DNA of 64,000 nucleotides. Origin: Sphingomonas sp. PP-CC-1A-547 (lineage in GTDB: Bacteria; Pseudomonadota; Alphaproteobacteria; Sphingomonadales; Sphingomonadaceae). Positions 36,521 through 45,281 of the stretch are shown piece by piece (position 1 is the first letter of the stretch; every line of letters starts with the position of its first letter). Location: assembly GCF_003610375.1 (NCBI RefSeq), contig NZ_RAPZ01000011.1:248001-312000 (forward strand), written 5' to 3'. Made by a program: the position numbers and the translations under genes. The notes beneath the pieces were generated by a model, which searched no databases, was not told the origin of the DNA, and saw only the letters and a program-made list of their open reading frames with translations.

Positions 36521-38092
36521 TCAGGGCACCCGCCGTTCGAGCAACGGTGTCGCCGCGACATAGCGGGCCTGCTCGACGAACGGTCCCGAACGCGTCTGCA
36601 CGTCGACGATCTGGCGCGGAATGACGCCGCCTCCAGATGGCGCGGACGACCAGTTCGGCAACCCGGCGGCGTTCGGAGTACCGGTCTTGATGAACGCGGC
36701 AAAATACCCCTGGAACACCGTCGAGATCCGGCGATCGTCCGCCGTCCAAGCATAAGCCGGGTTCGTGTCGAGGTTGCCCAACGCGTATTCGATCTCCGCG
36801 CTGTGCACCGCCCCGATCGGCGGTACGTCGGGGTTGGTCAGCGGCGGCAGCGCGGCCGGACGGGGATGCGCGAAATGATAATAATAGGTTGGCTGCCGCG
36901 TCCGGCGGTGTAGGTCGAACCACTGCCACGTCGACGCGCCGAGAAACGCATCGCTTGCCAGGGCGGTCGCCGCAACGGGCACGTCGGCATCCGACTTCGC
37001 CGGGTACAAGGCGAGCAGCGCATCCGGATCGGTAAAGAGCTTCGCGACGCCCGCGCGGTAATTCGCCACCGTCGGCGGTTGCCCGGCAAGAATGCTCGTC
37101 CAGCTTCCCTCCTGCGAGTTCGCACCGACCAATAACGGCACGCGCGCCGCCCGCCCCGCCATGTAGGTATCGATCGGCGGCTCCGTCAGGAACTGGCCGT
37201 CGACGATGAAGTCCGCACGGAACCGCTGCGTACCCTGTGCAGCCAGCAAAGCTTCGGCCGGCATCGCGCGAAGGGTCTCGAGCGACGGCGCACCCGCAGC
37301 CACCGCGAACGCGTCACCGTTTTTTATCGCCACCGCGAGAGGCTTGGGGCGGAAGGTCGGCGGCAGCACACCACCGCTCTCGCCGATCGCCCCGGCGAAC
37401 TGCGTGCGGGTCAGCGGCGAGGTCATCAGCACGCTGACCGACATAGAACCCGCGCTCTCCCCGCCGATCGTGATCCGCGCAGGGTCGCCCCCGAACGCGG
37501 CGGCGTTGCGCCGGACCCAGGCCAGCGCCGCAGCCTGATCGAGCAGGCCGTAATTCCCCGCGGAATGTGTCGACGATTCCGCCGCCAGCGCGCTGGTCGC
37601 GAGGAACCCGAACGCGCCCAGCCGGTAGTTGATCGTCACGACGACGATGCCCTTCCGCGCCATCGCCGCGCCGTCGTAGCGCAGTTCCGACCCGTCACCC
37701 GCGATCGCGCCGCCACCGTGAATGTAGAACAACACGGGCAGTCGCGCGCCCGGTTTCGCGCCCGCCGGCGTCCAGACGTTGAGCGTCAGGCAATCCTCGC
37801 TGATACCCGGCGAACGGAACTTCATGTCGGCGAACAGCGGCTGCTGCATGCAACGCGCACCGAAACGGTCTGCCTTGCGTACACCCGTCCATTGCGCGGC
37901 CGGCCGCGGCGGCTGCCACCGCAACGGGCCGATCGGTGCCGCCGCATAGGGGATGCCGAGATACGCATCGACCGGCGTCGCGGCGGTCGAGACGCGCATG
38001 CCCTCGATCGTGCCGGTCGCGACCTGCACGCGTTGCGCCATCGCCGGTGCGGCCAGCAAGCCGACCGCCATTCCCCAAGTCGCCAACCGCAT
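36521..38092 (-). CDS. Type-B carboxylesterase
   Basis: The 523-residue secreted esterase has a signal peptide (MRLATWGMAVGLLAAPAMAQ), the oxyanion motif YIHGGGAIAG, the early EDCLTLNVWTP signature, and the nucleophile elbow IGGESAGSMS. A Glu in the ANSQEGSW region and a late His in PIGAVHSAEI complete the triad. It hydrolyses carboxylic esters. The start follows AGGGCGAT. The gene is convergent with the lactonase. The substrate is unknown. Confidence 0.9.
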   Translation of the reverse strand: MRLATWGMAVGLLAAPAMAQRVQVATGTIEGMRVSTAATPVDAYLGIPYAAAPIGPLRWQPPRPAAQWTGVRKADRFGARCMQQPLFADMKFRSPGISEDCLTLNVWTPAGAKPGARLPVLFYIHGGGAIAGDGSELRYDGAAMARKGIVVVTINYRLGAFGFLATSALAAESSTHSAGNYGLLDQAAALAWVRRNAAAFGGDPARITIGGESAGSMSVSVLMTSPLTRTQFAGAIGESGGVLPPTFRPKPLAVAIKNGDAFAVAAGAPSLETLRAMPAEALLAAQGTQRFRADFIVDGQFLTEPPIDTYMAGRAARVPLLVGANSQEGSWTSILAGQPPTVANYRAGVAKLFTDPDALLALYPAKSDADVPVAATALASDAFLGASTWQWFDLHRRTRQPTYYYHFAHPRPAALPPLTNPDVPPIGAVHSAEIEYALGNLDTNPAYAWTADDRRISTVFQGYFAAFIKTGTPNAAGLPNWSSAPSGGGVIPRQIVDVQTRSGPFVEQARYVAATPLLERRVP

Positions 38093-38194
38093 ATCGCCCT
38101 CCGCTATCGCTTTGGGACAATGGTCGCACCCTACCTGGCGTTTGCCAAGGCGGACGGTCGCTAAGCCTTCACATTGCTGGCAGCTTGCGCCTGC

Positions 38195-39079
38195 TCAGGC
38201 TGCCGTAAAGCTAGCCGCGATAGCCGGCAGATCGAGCTCGACTTCGGAGACCACGCGGATCGTTCCGCCGAGCCGCCGATACTGCTCCGCGCGACGATAT
38301 GCGCCGCTGTTGCGCACCGAATAGCTGAACGGAGCACGCCCGGTGATGACCAGCATCGTCGTCGTGTTGCCGACCGCCGACACGATCCGCCCGCCAAGCG
38401 CGGCAATCGCGCACGCAAGCCTCCCATCGCGAGGTTCACCAAGGATCGCGATACGTTCGCCGCTGAGCGGTCCGTTGGGCGCAGGGCGCGGCGCAGGGCC
38501 GGGCTTGCGCGGCGGTTTCAGCCATTCGTCGAGCGCGATGCCGGTATGGTCGATCGCCTTGACGATCACCCAGCCGGCGGCGCGCGCGTCGCTCAGCGCG
38601 TCGTGATGCTTGTGCGCGATCCCGAGATATTGCGCGAGGCCGCCCAGCCGGTGGTTCGCGAGATCGGGCCAGGCGCGCTGCGCAACGCGGACGCTGTCGA
38701 GCCAGACCGTCTCGATCGGGGGACGGTCATGGATACGGCACGCCGCGGCGAGTGCGCCCTTGTCGAAATAGGAGTGCGCCACCGTCGTCCGGCCCGACAA
38801 ATGACCATCGACGATGCCGTGGATGTCGCCAAAGCACGGCTTGCCCGTGACGTGCTGTTCGGTGATCCCGTGGATCCGGATGTTGAACACGTTGAACTCG
38901 TCGCGCGGATCGACCAGCGTTTCGTATTCGAAGATCTCGCGGCCGTCGCGAAACCCGACGATACCGACCTGGCAGATGCTGCTGACGCGCGAGCATGCCG
39001 TCTCGACGTCGATGACGACGAAATCCGGTGTGAGCATATCGGCGACGTCGGTCTGGCTGGCGGGCGCTGGGTCGAGCAT
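38195..39079 (-). CDS. DEDDh exonuclease with C-terminal BRCT-like domain
   Basis: The 294-residue protein has a 3'-5' exonuclease domain like the DNA polymerase III epsilon subunit: FVVIDVETA (DxE), YFDKGAL, and HKHHDALSDA with the catalytic His and Asp. The last 90 residues (LSGERIAILGEP...LVITGRAPFSYSV) look like a BRCT domain. It likely acts in DNA repair or RNA/DNA end trimming rather than as the replicative proofreading subunit. The start is unsure; ATG at 39037 would remove 14 residues. The gene lies within carbohydrate genes without an obvious link. Confidence 0.8.
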   Translation of the reverse strand: MLDPAPASQTDVADMLTPDFVVIDVETACSRVSSICQVGIVGFRDGREIFEYETLVDPRDEFNVFNIRIHGITEQHVTGKPCFGDIHGIVDGHLSGRTTVAHSYFDKGALAAACRIHDRPPIETVWLDSVRVAQRAWPDLANHRLGGLAQYLGIAHKHHDALSDARAAGWVIVKAIDHTGIALDEWLKPPRKPGPAPRPAPNGPLSGERIAILGEPRDGRLACAIAALGGRIVSAVGNTTTMLVITGRAPFSYSVRNSGAYRRAEQYRRLGGTIRVVSEVELDLPAIAASFTAA

Positions 39080-39148
39080 TGCACGTCCATATGTGGCGCC
39101 GGGTGCCGTAAGCAACCATTGCCGCCGGAACGTTCGCTGGCGCCTGCC

Positions 39149-40723
39149 TTACTTCGCCTTCTGCGCCAGGTCGGGATAGCGATCGAGGATCGCGCTGGTC
39201 ACGCCGTTGGTCCAGCCGAAGCCGTCCTGCACTGGATATTCGCCGCCACCACCCGGCGTACGCTGCTCGATATTGTATTTTTCCAGCATCTTGCCCGTTT
39301 CGGCATAGGCCGCGCCGACCGTCCCGAGCCATCGCTTGGCGATGTCCTTCGCGAGCGCCGGTTCGCCGTTCCGCTCCAGCCCGGCGATCGCCACCCATTG
39401 CAGCGGCGCCCAACCATTGGGTTCGTCCCATTGCTGCCCCGTGTTCAGCGTCGTCGTCCGCAAGCCGCCCTCCGCCACCAGCGATTTGCGTACCGTCGCC
39501 GCGACCGCTTTCGCTTGCGCTTGCGAGGCGAGACCGACGAACAGTGGGTGCAGCATCGCCGCGTTGATGCTCGCGGTGGGCTTGCGCGTCGACAGGTCCC
39601 AATCGGCATAACGGGCGGTCGTCGCCTGCCAGAGATAGCGGTCGATCGCCGTTTTGCGCTTGGCCGCCAACGTCGTGAACGCAGCCGCGCAGGGTGTGTC
39701 GTCGGCCACACGACAGCCGTCTGCGATGCGGCGTTCCATCGCCCATAAAAGACTGTTGAGATCGACGGGCACGATGTCGGTGGTGTGGACCGTTGCGAGC
39801 GACTTCGGATCGCGGAGCCAGCGCGAACTGAAGTCCCACCCGCTCTCCGCCCCCGCACGCAGATTGCGCTGCGTGTCGGCCGCGGGGCGGGGTGCTGCCT
39901 TCGCCGCAGTCTCGACGTCCTCGGCATAGGATTCGTCACGCGGCGTATCGCGGTCGTCGTAATAGCGGTTGAGCACGCTGCCATCGGGCATCCGCACTAC
40001 GCGGAGGCAGGCAGGCTTCCCGGTCAGGCACGCAGTGCCCTTCATCCAGAACGCGTGCTCGACCCGCAGCGCCGCCAGCCGCCGCTTGACGATCACGGGG
40101 TCGGTGTTGGTCGAAAGGTCGAGCATCAGCGCATAATAAGGCGGCTGCGACCGGCTGAGATAATAGGTCCGCGTCCCGTTCGGGATATGCCCATAGCGCT
40201 CGATCAAGCTGGTGAAATCCTCGAGCATCGACTCTACCAGCGGCTGCTGGCCATCGACCTTCAGCCCGAGCATCGTGAAATAGCTGTCCCAGTAATAGAT
40301 CTCGCGAAAACGTCCGCCCGGCACGACATAGCGGGCAGGGAGCGGCAACGCGGAGCTGCCCGCTATCGGCTCTACCGGCTGGCGCACGAGCTGTGGCCAG
40401 AGTGTGCGCACGTGCGTCCTGAGATCACCCGAGCCGCGATCATTCTCGCCAGGCACCACGAAATTGGCGAGCACGAATGCCTTGAGGGCGGGGCCGGCTG
40501 GTTTGGTCCGCACATAGTCGGCCATGATCGCCTCCGCCGACCGCTTCGGCACCGCGTCGACGAACGTCTTCCCATCCGCGAACACATGGCCTTGCTGAAC
40601 GGCCTCGAACAACGCGCCATAGAGGTCGGCTGGCGATCGAACTGACGAAGACGAGATCTGCTGCGCCGGAGCCATCGTCGCGATCGAGGCCAGCGCGGCG
40701 AAACGACAAAAGGTTCTGATCAC
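39149..40723 (-). CDS. treA: Periplasmic trehalase
   Basis: The 524-residue glycoside hydrolase family 37 enzyme cleaves trehalose into two glucose molecules. Both family signatures are visible: PGGRFREIYYWDSYF and QWDEPNGWAPLQ. The GTG at 40723 is chosen because it opens a signal peptide (MIRTFCRFAALASIATMAPAQ). The protein ends normally. It lies on the same strand as the exonuclease and is divergent from the YecA-like gene. Confidence 0.95.
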   Translation of the reverse strand: MIRTFCRFAALASIATMAPAQQISSSSVRSPADLYGALFEAVQQGHVFADGKTFVDAVPKRSAEAIMADYVRTKPAGPALKAFVLANFVVPGENDRGSGDLRTHVRTLWPQLVRQPVEPIAGSSALPLPARYVVPGGRFREIYYWDSYFTMLGLKVDGQQPLVESMLEDFTSLIERYGHIPNGTRTYYLSRSQPPYYALMLDLSTNTDPVIVKRRLAALRVEHAFWMKGTACLTGKPACLRVVRMPDGSVLNRYYDDRDTPRDESYAEDVETAAKAAPRPAADTQRNLRAGAESGWDFSSRWLRDPKSLATVHTTDIVPVDLNSLLWAMERRIADGCRVADDTPCAAAFTTLAAKRKTAIDRYLWQATTARYADWDLSTRKPTASINAAMLHPLFVGLASQAQAKAVAATVRKSLVAEGGLRTTTLNTGQQWDEPNGWAPLQWVAIAGLERNGEPALAKDIAKRWLGTVGAAYAETGKMLEKYNIEQRTPGGGGEYPVQDGFGWTNGVTSAILDRYPDLAQKAK

Positions 40724-40865
40724 GTACGAATTTCCCGATCCGGTGGGCGACTCGAACGCAATGGAAGGATCGCCTGCACGAGGCAAGTGTCACGCGCCCC
40801 GTCCATTCCGGTTGGCGCAGGGCTTTGCACCACTCGTCGCTGGCAGCGCACATCATCAGCAGGCT

Positions 40866-41570
40866 ATGACGCACTGCATTCTCCAAGGCAGCCGACCCGA
40901 ACCCATGAAAAACCTTCCCTCCCGTTTCCGTCGCCTCGACGGCGCGCTCGCCGATCTTCCGCTCGAGGAGCCGATGCTGCTCACCGAACTCGACGGCTTC
41001 CTGACAGGCTTGGTGGTAGGCCCCGACACGATCCCGCAGAGCGAGTGGCTCCAGATCATCTGGGGCTCGGACGACAGCGTCGACCCGCCGTTCGACGATC
41101 CCGCCGACGTCCAGTGGTTCGTCGATGCAGTGATGGCACGCTACGCCGAGATCGTTCGCGACCTGACACGCGGCAAGCCTCAGCCGATCTTCGACACCGA
41201 CGACCGCAATGGCGACGTCCTCTGGGAAGCCTGGATCGATGGTTTCGGCGAAGCGGTGGCGCTCAGGCCGGAAAGTTGGACGGCATTGGGTGAAGGAAGC
41301 GATCCTGATACCGCCGACGCCATGGCGCAGATCATGGCGCTGATCGCGATCGTCGCCAACGAGACCGAACTCGACAGCGTCGAGGTCAACGCCCTCGACG
41401 CGCACGCCCCCGCGCAGATCGTCGCTGCCGTCCTGAAACTCCGTGCAGCGCATTCCCGAAGCGCGGGTGCATCATCAAGCGCACCGGTGGTTACCACGCC
41501 GACGAAGATCGGCCGAAATGATCCATGCCCATGCGGTTCGGGAAAGAAATCCAAACGCTGCTGCGGATAG
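40866..41570 (+). CDS. YecA/UPF0149 family protein with C-terminal SEC-C motif
   Basis: The 234-residue cytoplasmic protein has the UPF0149 domain (MLLTELDGFLTGLVVGPDTI, WLQIIWG, WIDGFGEAV) and a zinc-binding SEC-C tail (IGRNDPCPCGSGKKSKRCCG). The SEC-C motif is also at the end of SecA, and proteins of this type have been linked to protein targeting or metal handling. The start at 40866 is tentative; ATG at 40905 is an alternative. It is the last chromosomal gene before the integrative element. Confidence 0.85.
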   Translation: MTHCILQGSRPEPMKNLPSRFRRLDGALADLPLEEPMLLTELDGFLTGLVVGPDTIPQSEWLQIIWGSDDSVDPPFDDPADVQWFVDAVMARYAEIVRDLTRGKPQPIFDTDDRNGDVLWEAWIDGFGEAVALRPESWTALGEGSDPDTADAMAQIMALIAIVANETELDSVEVNALDAHAPAQIVAAVLKLRAAHSRSAGASSSAPVVTTPTKIGRNDPCPCGSGKKSKRCCG

Positions 41571-41616
41571 AAGTGCCGGCCGTCCGTCCGGCACCTCGAA
41601 GCGGCAGCGGACTACT

Positions 41617-41674
41617 GCGGAAAAGCTGGTGCCCCCGGCGAGATTTGAACACGCGGCCTACGGTTTAGGAAACC
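41617..41674 (-). repeat. Left attachment site (tRNA-Arg 3' fragment)
   Basis: A 58-bp sequence is identical to 47837-47894 and corresponds to nucleotides 30-77 of tRNA-Arg(CCT) plus 10 bp after its CCA end. Beyond it the sequence stops matching the tRNA, so this is the displaced 3' fragment left by integration, not a functional tRNA. Confidence 0.92.
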
Positions 41675-41729
41675 CCGCGAGGGCTTCTGAAAAAGCGTCA
41701 AGAAAGTGAGGATTTGTGCGGGTTACAGC

Positions 41730-42818
41730 CTAGTCGGCTGTGCCCGACCGTCGCTTCTGTGCCCCTTTTTGTGCCACCCCCGTTCGCGCTGCCTGTGCCT
41801 CCTCCGGGGTGAGATAGTCGAGGTAGACCTCTGTGGTCGTGATCGTCGTGTGCCCGAGGATCCGCTGCAGATCATAGATCCCGCCCTTGCCAGTCCTGAG
41901 ATAATCGACGGCGAACAGATGGCGCAGGTCATGAAAGCGGAAACGACGGTAGGGCACATCGGCCTTTGCGGCTCGAGCTGCTGCGCGCTCCGTGTAGTCG
42001 CCGAAGTTCGACGAGACGTTGCGGTAGCGGCAAGCGATCGGCTTACCATTGGCATCCTCGTCCATGTGCCAGAACACGAAGGGGCATTTGAGGAACCGTG
42101 GTTGCCGGCCGATGATTTCGACCGCTACAGACGAGAGCGGAATCGACCGCAGCTTGCGCCGCTTCCCTATGAAGGTGATGGTCTGTGACTTCAGATCGAC
42201 CGAGCTATGTGCGAGGCCGGCAATCTCCTCCTGCCGCATACCGGTTTCGCGCGCGAGCAGGATCATGTCGCCGAACCGCGTGGCTTCGCGGCCAAGCGTG
42301 AAGGCGATGTCATCGTCGGTTGGCAAGAGGATAGGATCGCGGCGCTCGGGTACGCGCTTGCGGTTGAACGCCTGGGCGGTGTTTTCCTCGACCCAGCCTT
42401 CGTCGACGCAATGTGCCAGGACGCTGGCGATCGCAGTCAAGTCGCGTCGGATGGTCGCGTTCGTCACGCCCTGGCGCTGTCGACCTTTCACCAGGTCCCG
42501 CAGGGTCGCGCCATCGATCTCTTGGACGGTTTTGTTGTCTAGCCAGGTGCGGATCTGGCCGAGGCTCGAGATATACCGGGTACACGTCGAGTCGGATATT
42601 GAACGCGCAATATGCTCGTTCCACGAGACGACGGCATCCTGCCAACTTACCGGACCGGTGGCACCGAACAGCGCCTGGTCCTCAATTGACTGGCGAAGTG
42701 CCTTCAGACGTTTTTCCGCGACCGTTTTAGAACGCGTTCGTAAGCTGTGCCGGTATTCGATGCCCCGGACCTTGAAACGCGCCCAGTAGATTTCGCTGCG
42801 AGTGTAGAGATTGGACAT
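41730..42818 (-). CDS. int: Tyrosine site-specific integrase
   Basis: The 362-residue recombinase has an N-terminal SAM-like core-binding domain (about residues 60-145) and a catalytic domain. The active residues are Arg in ARETGMRQEEI, the His-x-x-Arg in RFHDLRHLFAVD, His in LGHTTITTTE and the nucleophile Tyr in VYLDY. It would recombine att sites at tRNA-Arg. Its last codons contain four TGTGCC motifs (antisense) that may also be arm-type binding sites. The 5' end overlaps the excisionase-like gene by 115 bp. Confidence 0.96.
   Translation of the reverse strand: MSNLYTRSEIYWARFKVRGIEYRHSLRTRSKTVAEKRLKALRQSIEDQALFGATGPVSWQDAVVSWNEHIARSISDSTCTRYISSLGQIRTWLDNKTVQEIDGATLRDLVKGRQRQGVTNATIRRDLTAIASVLAHCVDEGWVEENTAQAFNRKRVPERRDPILLPTDDDIAFTLGREATRFGDMILLARETGMRQEEIAGLAHSSVDLKSQTITFIGKRRKLRSIPLSSVAVEIIGRQPRFLKCPFVFWHMDEDANGKPIACRYRNVSSNFGDYTERAAARAAKADVPYRRFRFHDLRHLFAVDYLRTGKGGIYDLQRILGHTTITTTEVYLDYLTPEEAQAARTGVAQKGAQKRRSGTAD
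41739..41799 (+). promoter_or_regulatory. TGTGCC cluster, left end (possible integrase arm sites)
   Basis: TGTGCC occurs at 41739, 41758, 41770 and 41794 on the plus strand; the middle pair is 12 bp apart. The cluster lies just inside attL, within the 3' codons of int. A matching cluster with 12-bp spacing is at the other end of the element. Confidence 0.5.
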
Positions 42819-43006
42819 GCTGCTGCTCGGTTAACGCGGGTCGACCAGCGCCGGAGATCCGCAACAACGAACATCCAGCGACCGGACGGCTTTGATGCGC
42901 CGGGAATCGCTCCGCGTGATGCTAGATCCTGAATGGTCCTGTAGGAAAGGCCGGTGATCGCGCGAGCGTCGGCGATACCGCATCTGGTTAGGGGTGGCGG
43001 TTCCAT
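42704..43006 (-). CDS. Excisionase-like helix-turn-helix protein
   Basis: The 100-residue product begins with a MerR/excisionase-type DNA-binding module in its first 55 residues (GIADARAITGLSYRTIQDLASRG, then PSGRWMFVVADLRRW). The rest is basic and low in hydrophobicity. A perfect AAGGAGG lies 7 nt before the start, which itself overlaps the stop of a 37-codon ORF (TAATG). The 3' end overlaps int by 115 bp in another frame. Its position directly before int suggests a directionality factor or a regulator of int. Confidence 0.75.
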   Translation of the reverse strand: MEPPPLTRCGIADARAITGLSYRTIQDLASRGAIPGASKPSGRWMFVVADLRRWSTRVNRAAACPISTLAAKSTGRVSRSGASNTGTAYERVLKRSRKNV

Positions 43007-43119
43007 TACGCCGCCTCCTTCAAACGCTGCTCTGCGAACAATTCCGCTATGCGATCTCGCACCTGCGCTGCCGTGGCGTACTCGCTATAGACCTGGTGCA
43101 TGGCGAGTATGCGCGACAT
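43006..43119 (-). CDS. Small ORF (37 aa) coupled to the excisionase-like gene
   Basis: The frame encodes 37 residues beginning MSRILAMHQVYSEYA and ending EQRLKEAA, mostly helical and charged. Its TAA overlaps the next ATG by one base, and the Shine-Dalgarno of that gene lies within its last codons (K-E-A). No clear ribosome binding site of its own is visible. It could be a genuine small protein or a leader for coupling. Confidence 0.45.
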   Translation of the reverse strand: MSRILAMHQVYSEYATAAQVRDRIAELFAEQRLKEAA

Positions 43120-43183
43120 GTCGGCGGATGGCGATGCGTTCGCCGCGATCGACGACGCCGAGCTGCACTGGCTCGCATACTAA
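43100..43183 (+). CDS. Small ORF (27 aa) coupled to the HTH gene
   Basis: The frame encodes MASMRDMSADGDAFAAIDDA followed by ELHWLAY, an acidic 27-residue peptide. Its TAA shares a base with the next ATG (TAATG). Its 5' end overlaps the divergent 37-residue ORF by about 20 bp. No convincing ribosome binding site is visible, so it may only be a coupling leader. Confidence 0.35.
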   Translation: MASMRDMSADGDAFAAIDDAELHWLAY

Positions 43184-43434
43184 TGGGCGCGAAGATCAGA
43201 TTGAGGCTCGCGCCTGCGGATCCGCGTCAGGCATTGCGCCAGGCGGTAGAGCAGCGAGGCGAGAGCCTCGCGGCGTTGTCGCGTATGATCGACCGATCGC
43301 CGGGCTACCTATCCCGGTTCATCAACGCTGGCCGCCCGGCCGCGTTGACCGAACGCGATCATGACCTGCTCGGGGCCTACTTCGGTGCGGGGCCGCTCGA
43401 TCTAGGCATCCGCGATCTCTGGACGAGAGACTAG
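43183..43434 (+). CDS. Small XRE-type HTH protein (repressor-like N-terminal domain)
   Basis: The 83-residue protein has a helix-turn-helix, SLAALSRMIDRSPGYLSRFINAG, and ends LGIRDLWTRD. The sequence resembles the N-terminal DNA-binding part of sphingomonad phage-type repressors, without the S24 peptidase domain. It is transcribed away from the excisionase-like and int genes, the usual arrangement for a switch repressor. It could control excision. Confidence 0.65.
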   Translation: MGAKIRLRLAPADPRQALRQAVEQRGESLAALSRMIDRSPGYLSRFINAGRPAALTERDHDLLGAYFGAGPLDLGIRDLWTRD

Positions 43435-43706
43435 CGGCGGTCGACCTGGGGCGTGGGCGAGAGGCGCGCGCGCCCTCCGTCCGATCGTCGATCGACCTCC
43501 CGAGGCCCGAGCCCGCTGGCCGGAGGCCCCATCGCCTGCCAACCCCATAAACGGCGCAAGAACCCCCGCCTCGCCCGAGAGCTTTTTAGGTGGCTTTGGA
43601 TGCAGTCTGCGGATCTGCTGCACACCCTCACAAAACCTAGCCTTCAGGGGCTGTTTCAAGCGAATTGGCTGGATGCAGTTTGCTGCAGCCAACACTGATT
43701 TTAGAC
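43435..43706. other. Gap between HTH gene and first cargo gene
   Basis: About 270 bp between convergent genes. The first half is GC-rich like the host; I see no convincing gene, terminator or repeat in it. Confidence 0.5.
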
Positions 43707-44531
43707 CTACCCGTTGAAGGGCCAAATTTGCCAGAAATGTAGGAGGGCGGCTATTGCGCTGAGAGCGGGGATGGTGATCCGGCTGAAGTCGATCAGCCTT
43801 TCGGCGAGCTGATATCCCCGCCGCTGTGACGGGACCTGATGTTGTAAAACAGCAAAGGCCCGCTCGGATTCCTCAAGAGTAGATTGAGCCATCCGGACGT
43901 TACTGTCGTGCTCAGGCAAAAGCTCTTTGGCCCGGTCTTCCCGCAGTTTGTGCAAATTCTGGGAGCTAACCGCGCGCATGGCGTTTAATCTCGCGATATC
44001 ATATCGAAGCTTTTGTATCTGATCCTCAGAAAATTTAATGACGTCTGAGGATGCAATCGCATCCTCAGCAGACTCTATTTGCGACTCTACACCCGTCAGG
44101 GAACTGGTTAGTTCCCGCTCGCGGCTTTCGAATGCAGACCGATTATCGATATTGAATTGAGCAATAGCTGCATTGAGTTGAAGGCGGTTATCTTTGACAC
44201 GCTCAGTAGCAGAGGCTAATTCATCCGCTCGACGAAATATGAAACGATCGTTCAGCACAATATCATACGTTGAAATTAGCTGACCGACTAGAAATATGTA
44301 TTGTAACAGAAGGTAAGTAACGGCGTAGGCCATTGCAGGGGCTACCAAACTCGTAGGCAGCTTTATAACTTTTACTAACGCGGTGGTGGAACTGGCGTCA
44401 TAAAAGCCCATTGAAATAATAAGCGACGCGGCTGAAGATAAATATAACCATTTCCGCGTCTTCATCACGCGGGCGTATGAACCATCCGCCGCTGTGTGCT
44501 CGTCGTCACCAAAAATTATCTGAAGCATCAT
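43707..44531 (-). CDS. Island membrane protein with coiled-coil domain
   Basis: The 274-residue protein has hydrophobic segments near residues 28-45 (WLYLSSAASLIISMGFY), 60-85 (LVAPAMAYAVTYLLLQYIFLVG) and 250-270 (IPALSAIAALLHFWQIW). Between the last two lies about 150 residues of charged helical, coiled-coil-like sequence with many Glu, Lys and Gln. This resembles membrane effectors of defence systems in general layout only. Codons are AT-richer than in neighbours outside the island. It is separated from the next upstream gene by 238 bp and may have its own promoter. I do not recognise the family. Confidence 0.75.
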   Translation of the reverse strand: MMLQIIFGDDEHTAADGSYARVMKTRKWLYLSSAASLIISMGFYDASSTTALVKVIKLPTSLVAPAMAYAVTYLLLQYIFLVGQLISTYDIVLNDRFIFRRADELASATERVKDNRLQLNAAIAQFNIDNRSAFESRERELTSSLTGVESQIESAEDAIASSDVIKFSEDQIQKLRYDIARLNAMRAVSSQNLHKLREDRAKELLPEHDSNVRMAQSTLEESERAFAVLQHQVPSQRRGYQLAERLIDFSRITIPALSAIAALLHFWQIWPFNG

Positions 44532-44769
44532 CCCTCCCTAGGTGCACCAGTTTATTTGCGACCACGTAGCACGCTTTCCACCTCGCCTCGCCCGCGCACT
44601 TTCCGTGGGGTAAAAGGTGCACTTTTAGATTCGTAGAAAACCGCCCTACGTCCTAGGACAGATAGCGATCAGAAGCGGATTTATGGGGGTGGTTTTCGGT
44701 GCGCCCAGAGTCTGAATTTTTCCGGGATCCTGTGATCCTCGATCCGCCGCTCTGTATCAGCTGATAAAG

Positions 44770-45276
44770 CTAGCTACGCAGAGCCCGTTGCTCGGCACTG
44801 GCGATCAACTTTTTTCGAGCTGACATTAAATTCAGTGAGTCTTGCCAGAGCTTCTGTCCTGAATCGATCGTGCCCAAACCGTCCACGGTGTCGCGCAGTT
44901 CGGCAAGGCCAGCGATATACGGTTTTGCTTCACCAGGGGGGAGAAGATGCTCAATCGCCTGCGCATCTGAAATGTTTCTGGTGATCGCCGTGCGCATTTC
45001 TCGCTGTCCAGCCTTGATGCCGGATCCATCGACCAGAGCATCGCTCATCGTACTCAGTGACTGATCGAACGCTGCGCCGCTCGCGCGGAATTGCTGAAGG
45101 TCGGATAAGCTTTGCTGCTGAACGACGAGTTCGTGGTTTGCCTTCTGGTTATAGAAATACGCCGTGTATGCCGCCACGCCCGAGGTCAACGCCATCGGAA
45201 TGAACCAAGCAATAGCGCCTGCTACGACCGCCGCGGCTCGAGCCCTAAGACCGATTGGAAGGGGAGCCGTTGCCAC
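44770..45276 (-). CDS. Island protein with N-terminal membrane helix
   Basis: The 168-residue protein has one long hydrophobic stretch near residues 14-40 (AAVVAGAIAWFIPMALTSGVAAYTAYF), followed by an all-helical region with repeated Gln/Leu heptads (VVQQQSLSDLQQF). No catalytic motif is evident. It starts 5 nt after the stop of the 362-residue protein, so they are one operon and probably act together. Function is unknown. Confidence 0.75.
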   Translation of the reverse strand: MATAPLPIGLRARAAAVVAGAIAWFIPMALTSGVAAYTAYFYNQKANHELVVQQQSLSDLQQFRASGAAFDQSLSTMSDALVDGSGIKAGQREMRTAITRNISDAQAIEHLLPPGEAKPYIAGLAELRDTVDGLGTIDSGQKLWQDSLNLMSARKKLIASAEQRALRS

Positions 45277-45281
45277 GTTCG

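Noticed and set aside
41617..41674. Possible second tRNA-Arg
   Set aside because: Only nucleotides 30-77 are present; the 5' half is missing, so it is an att remnant.
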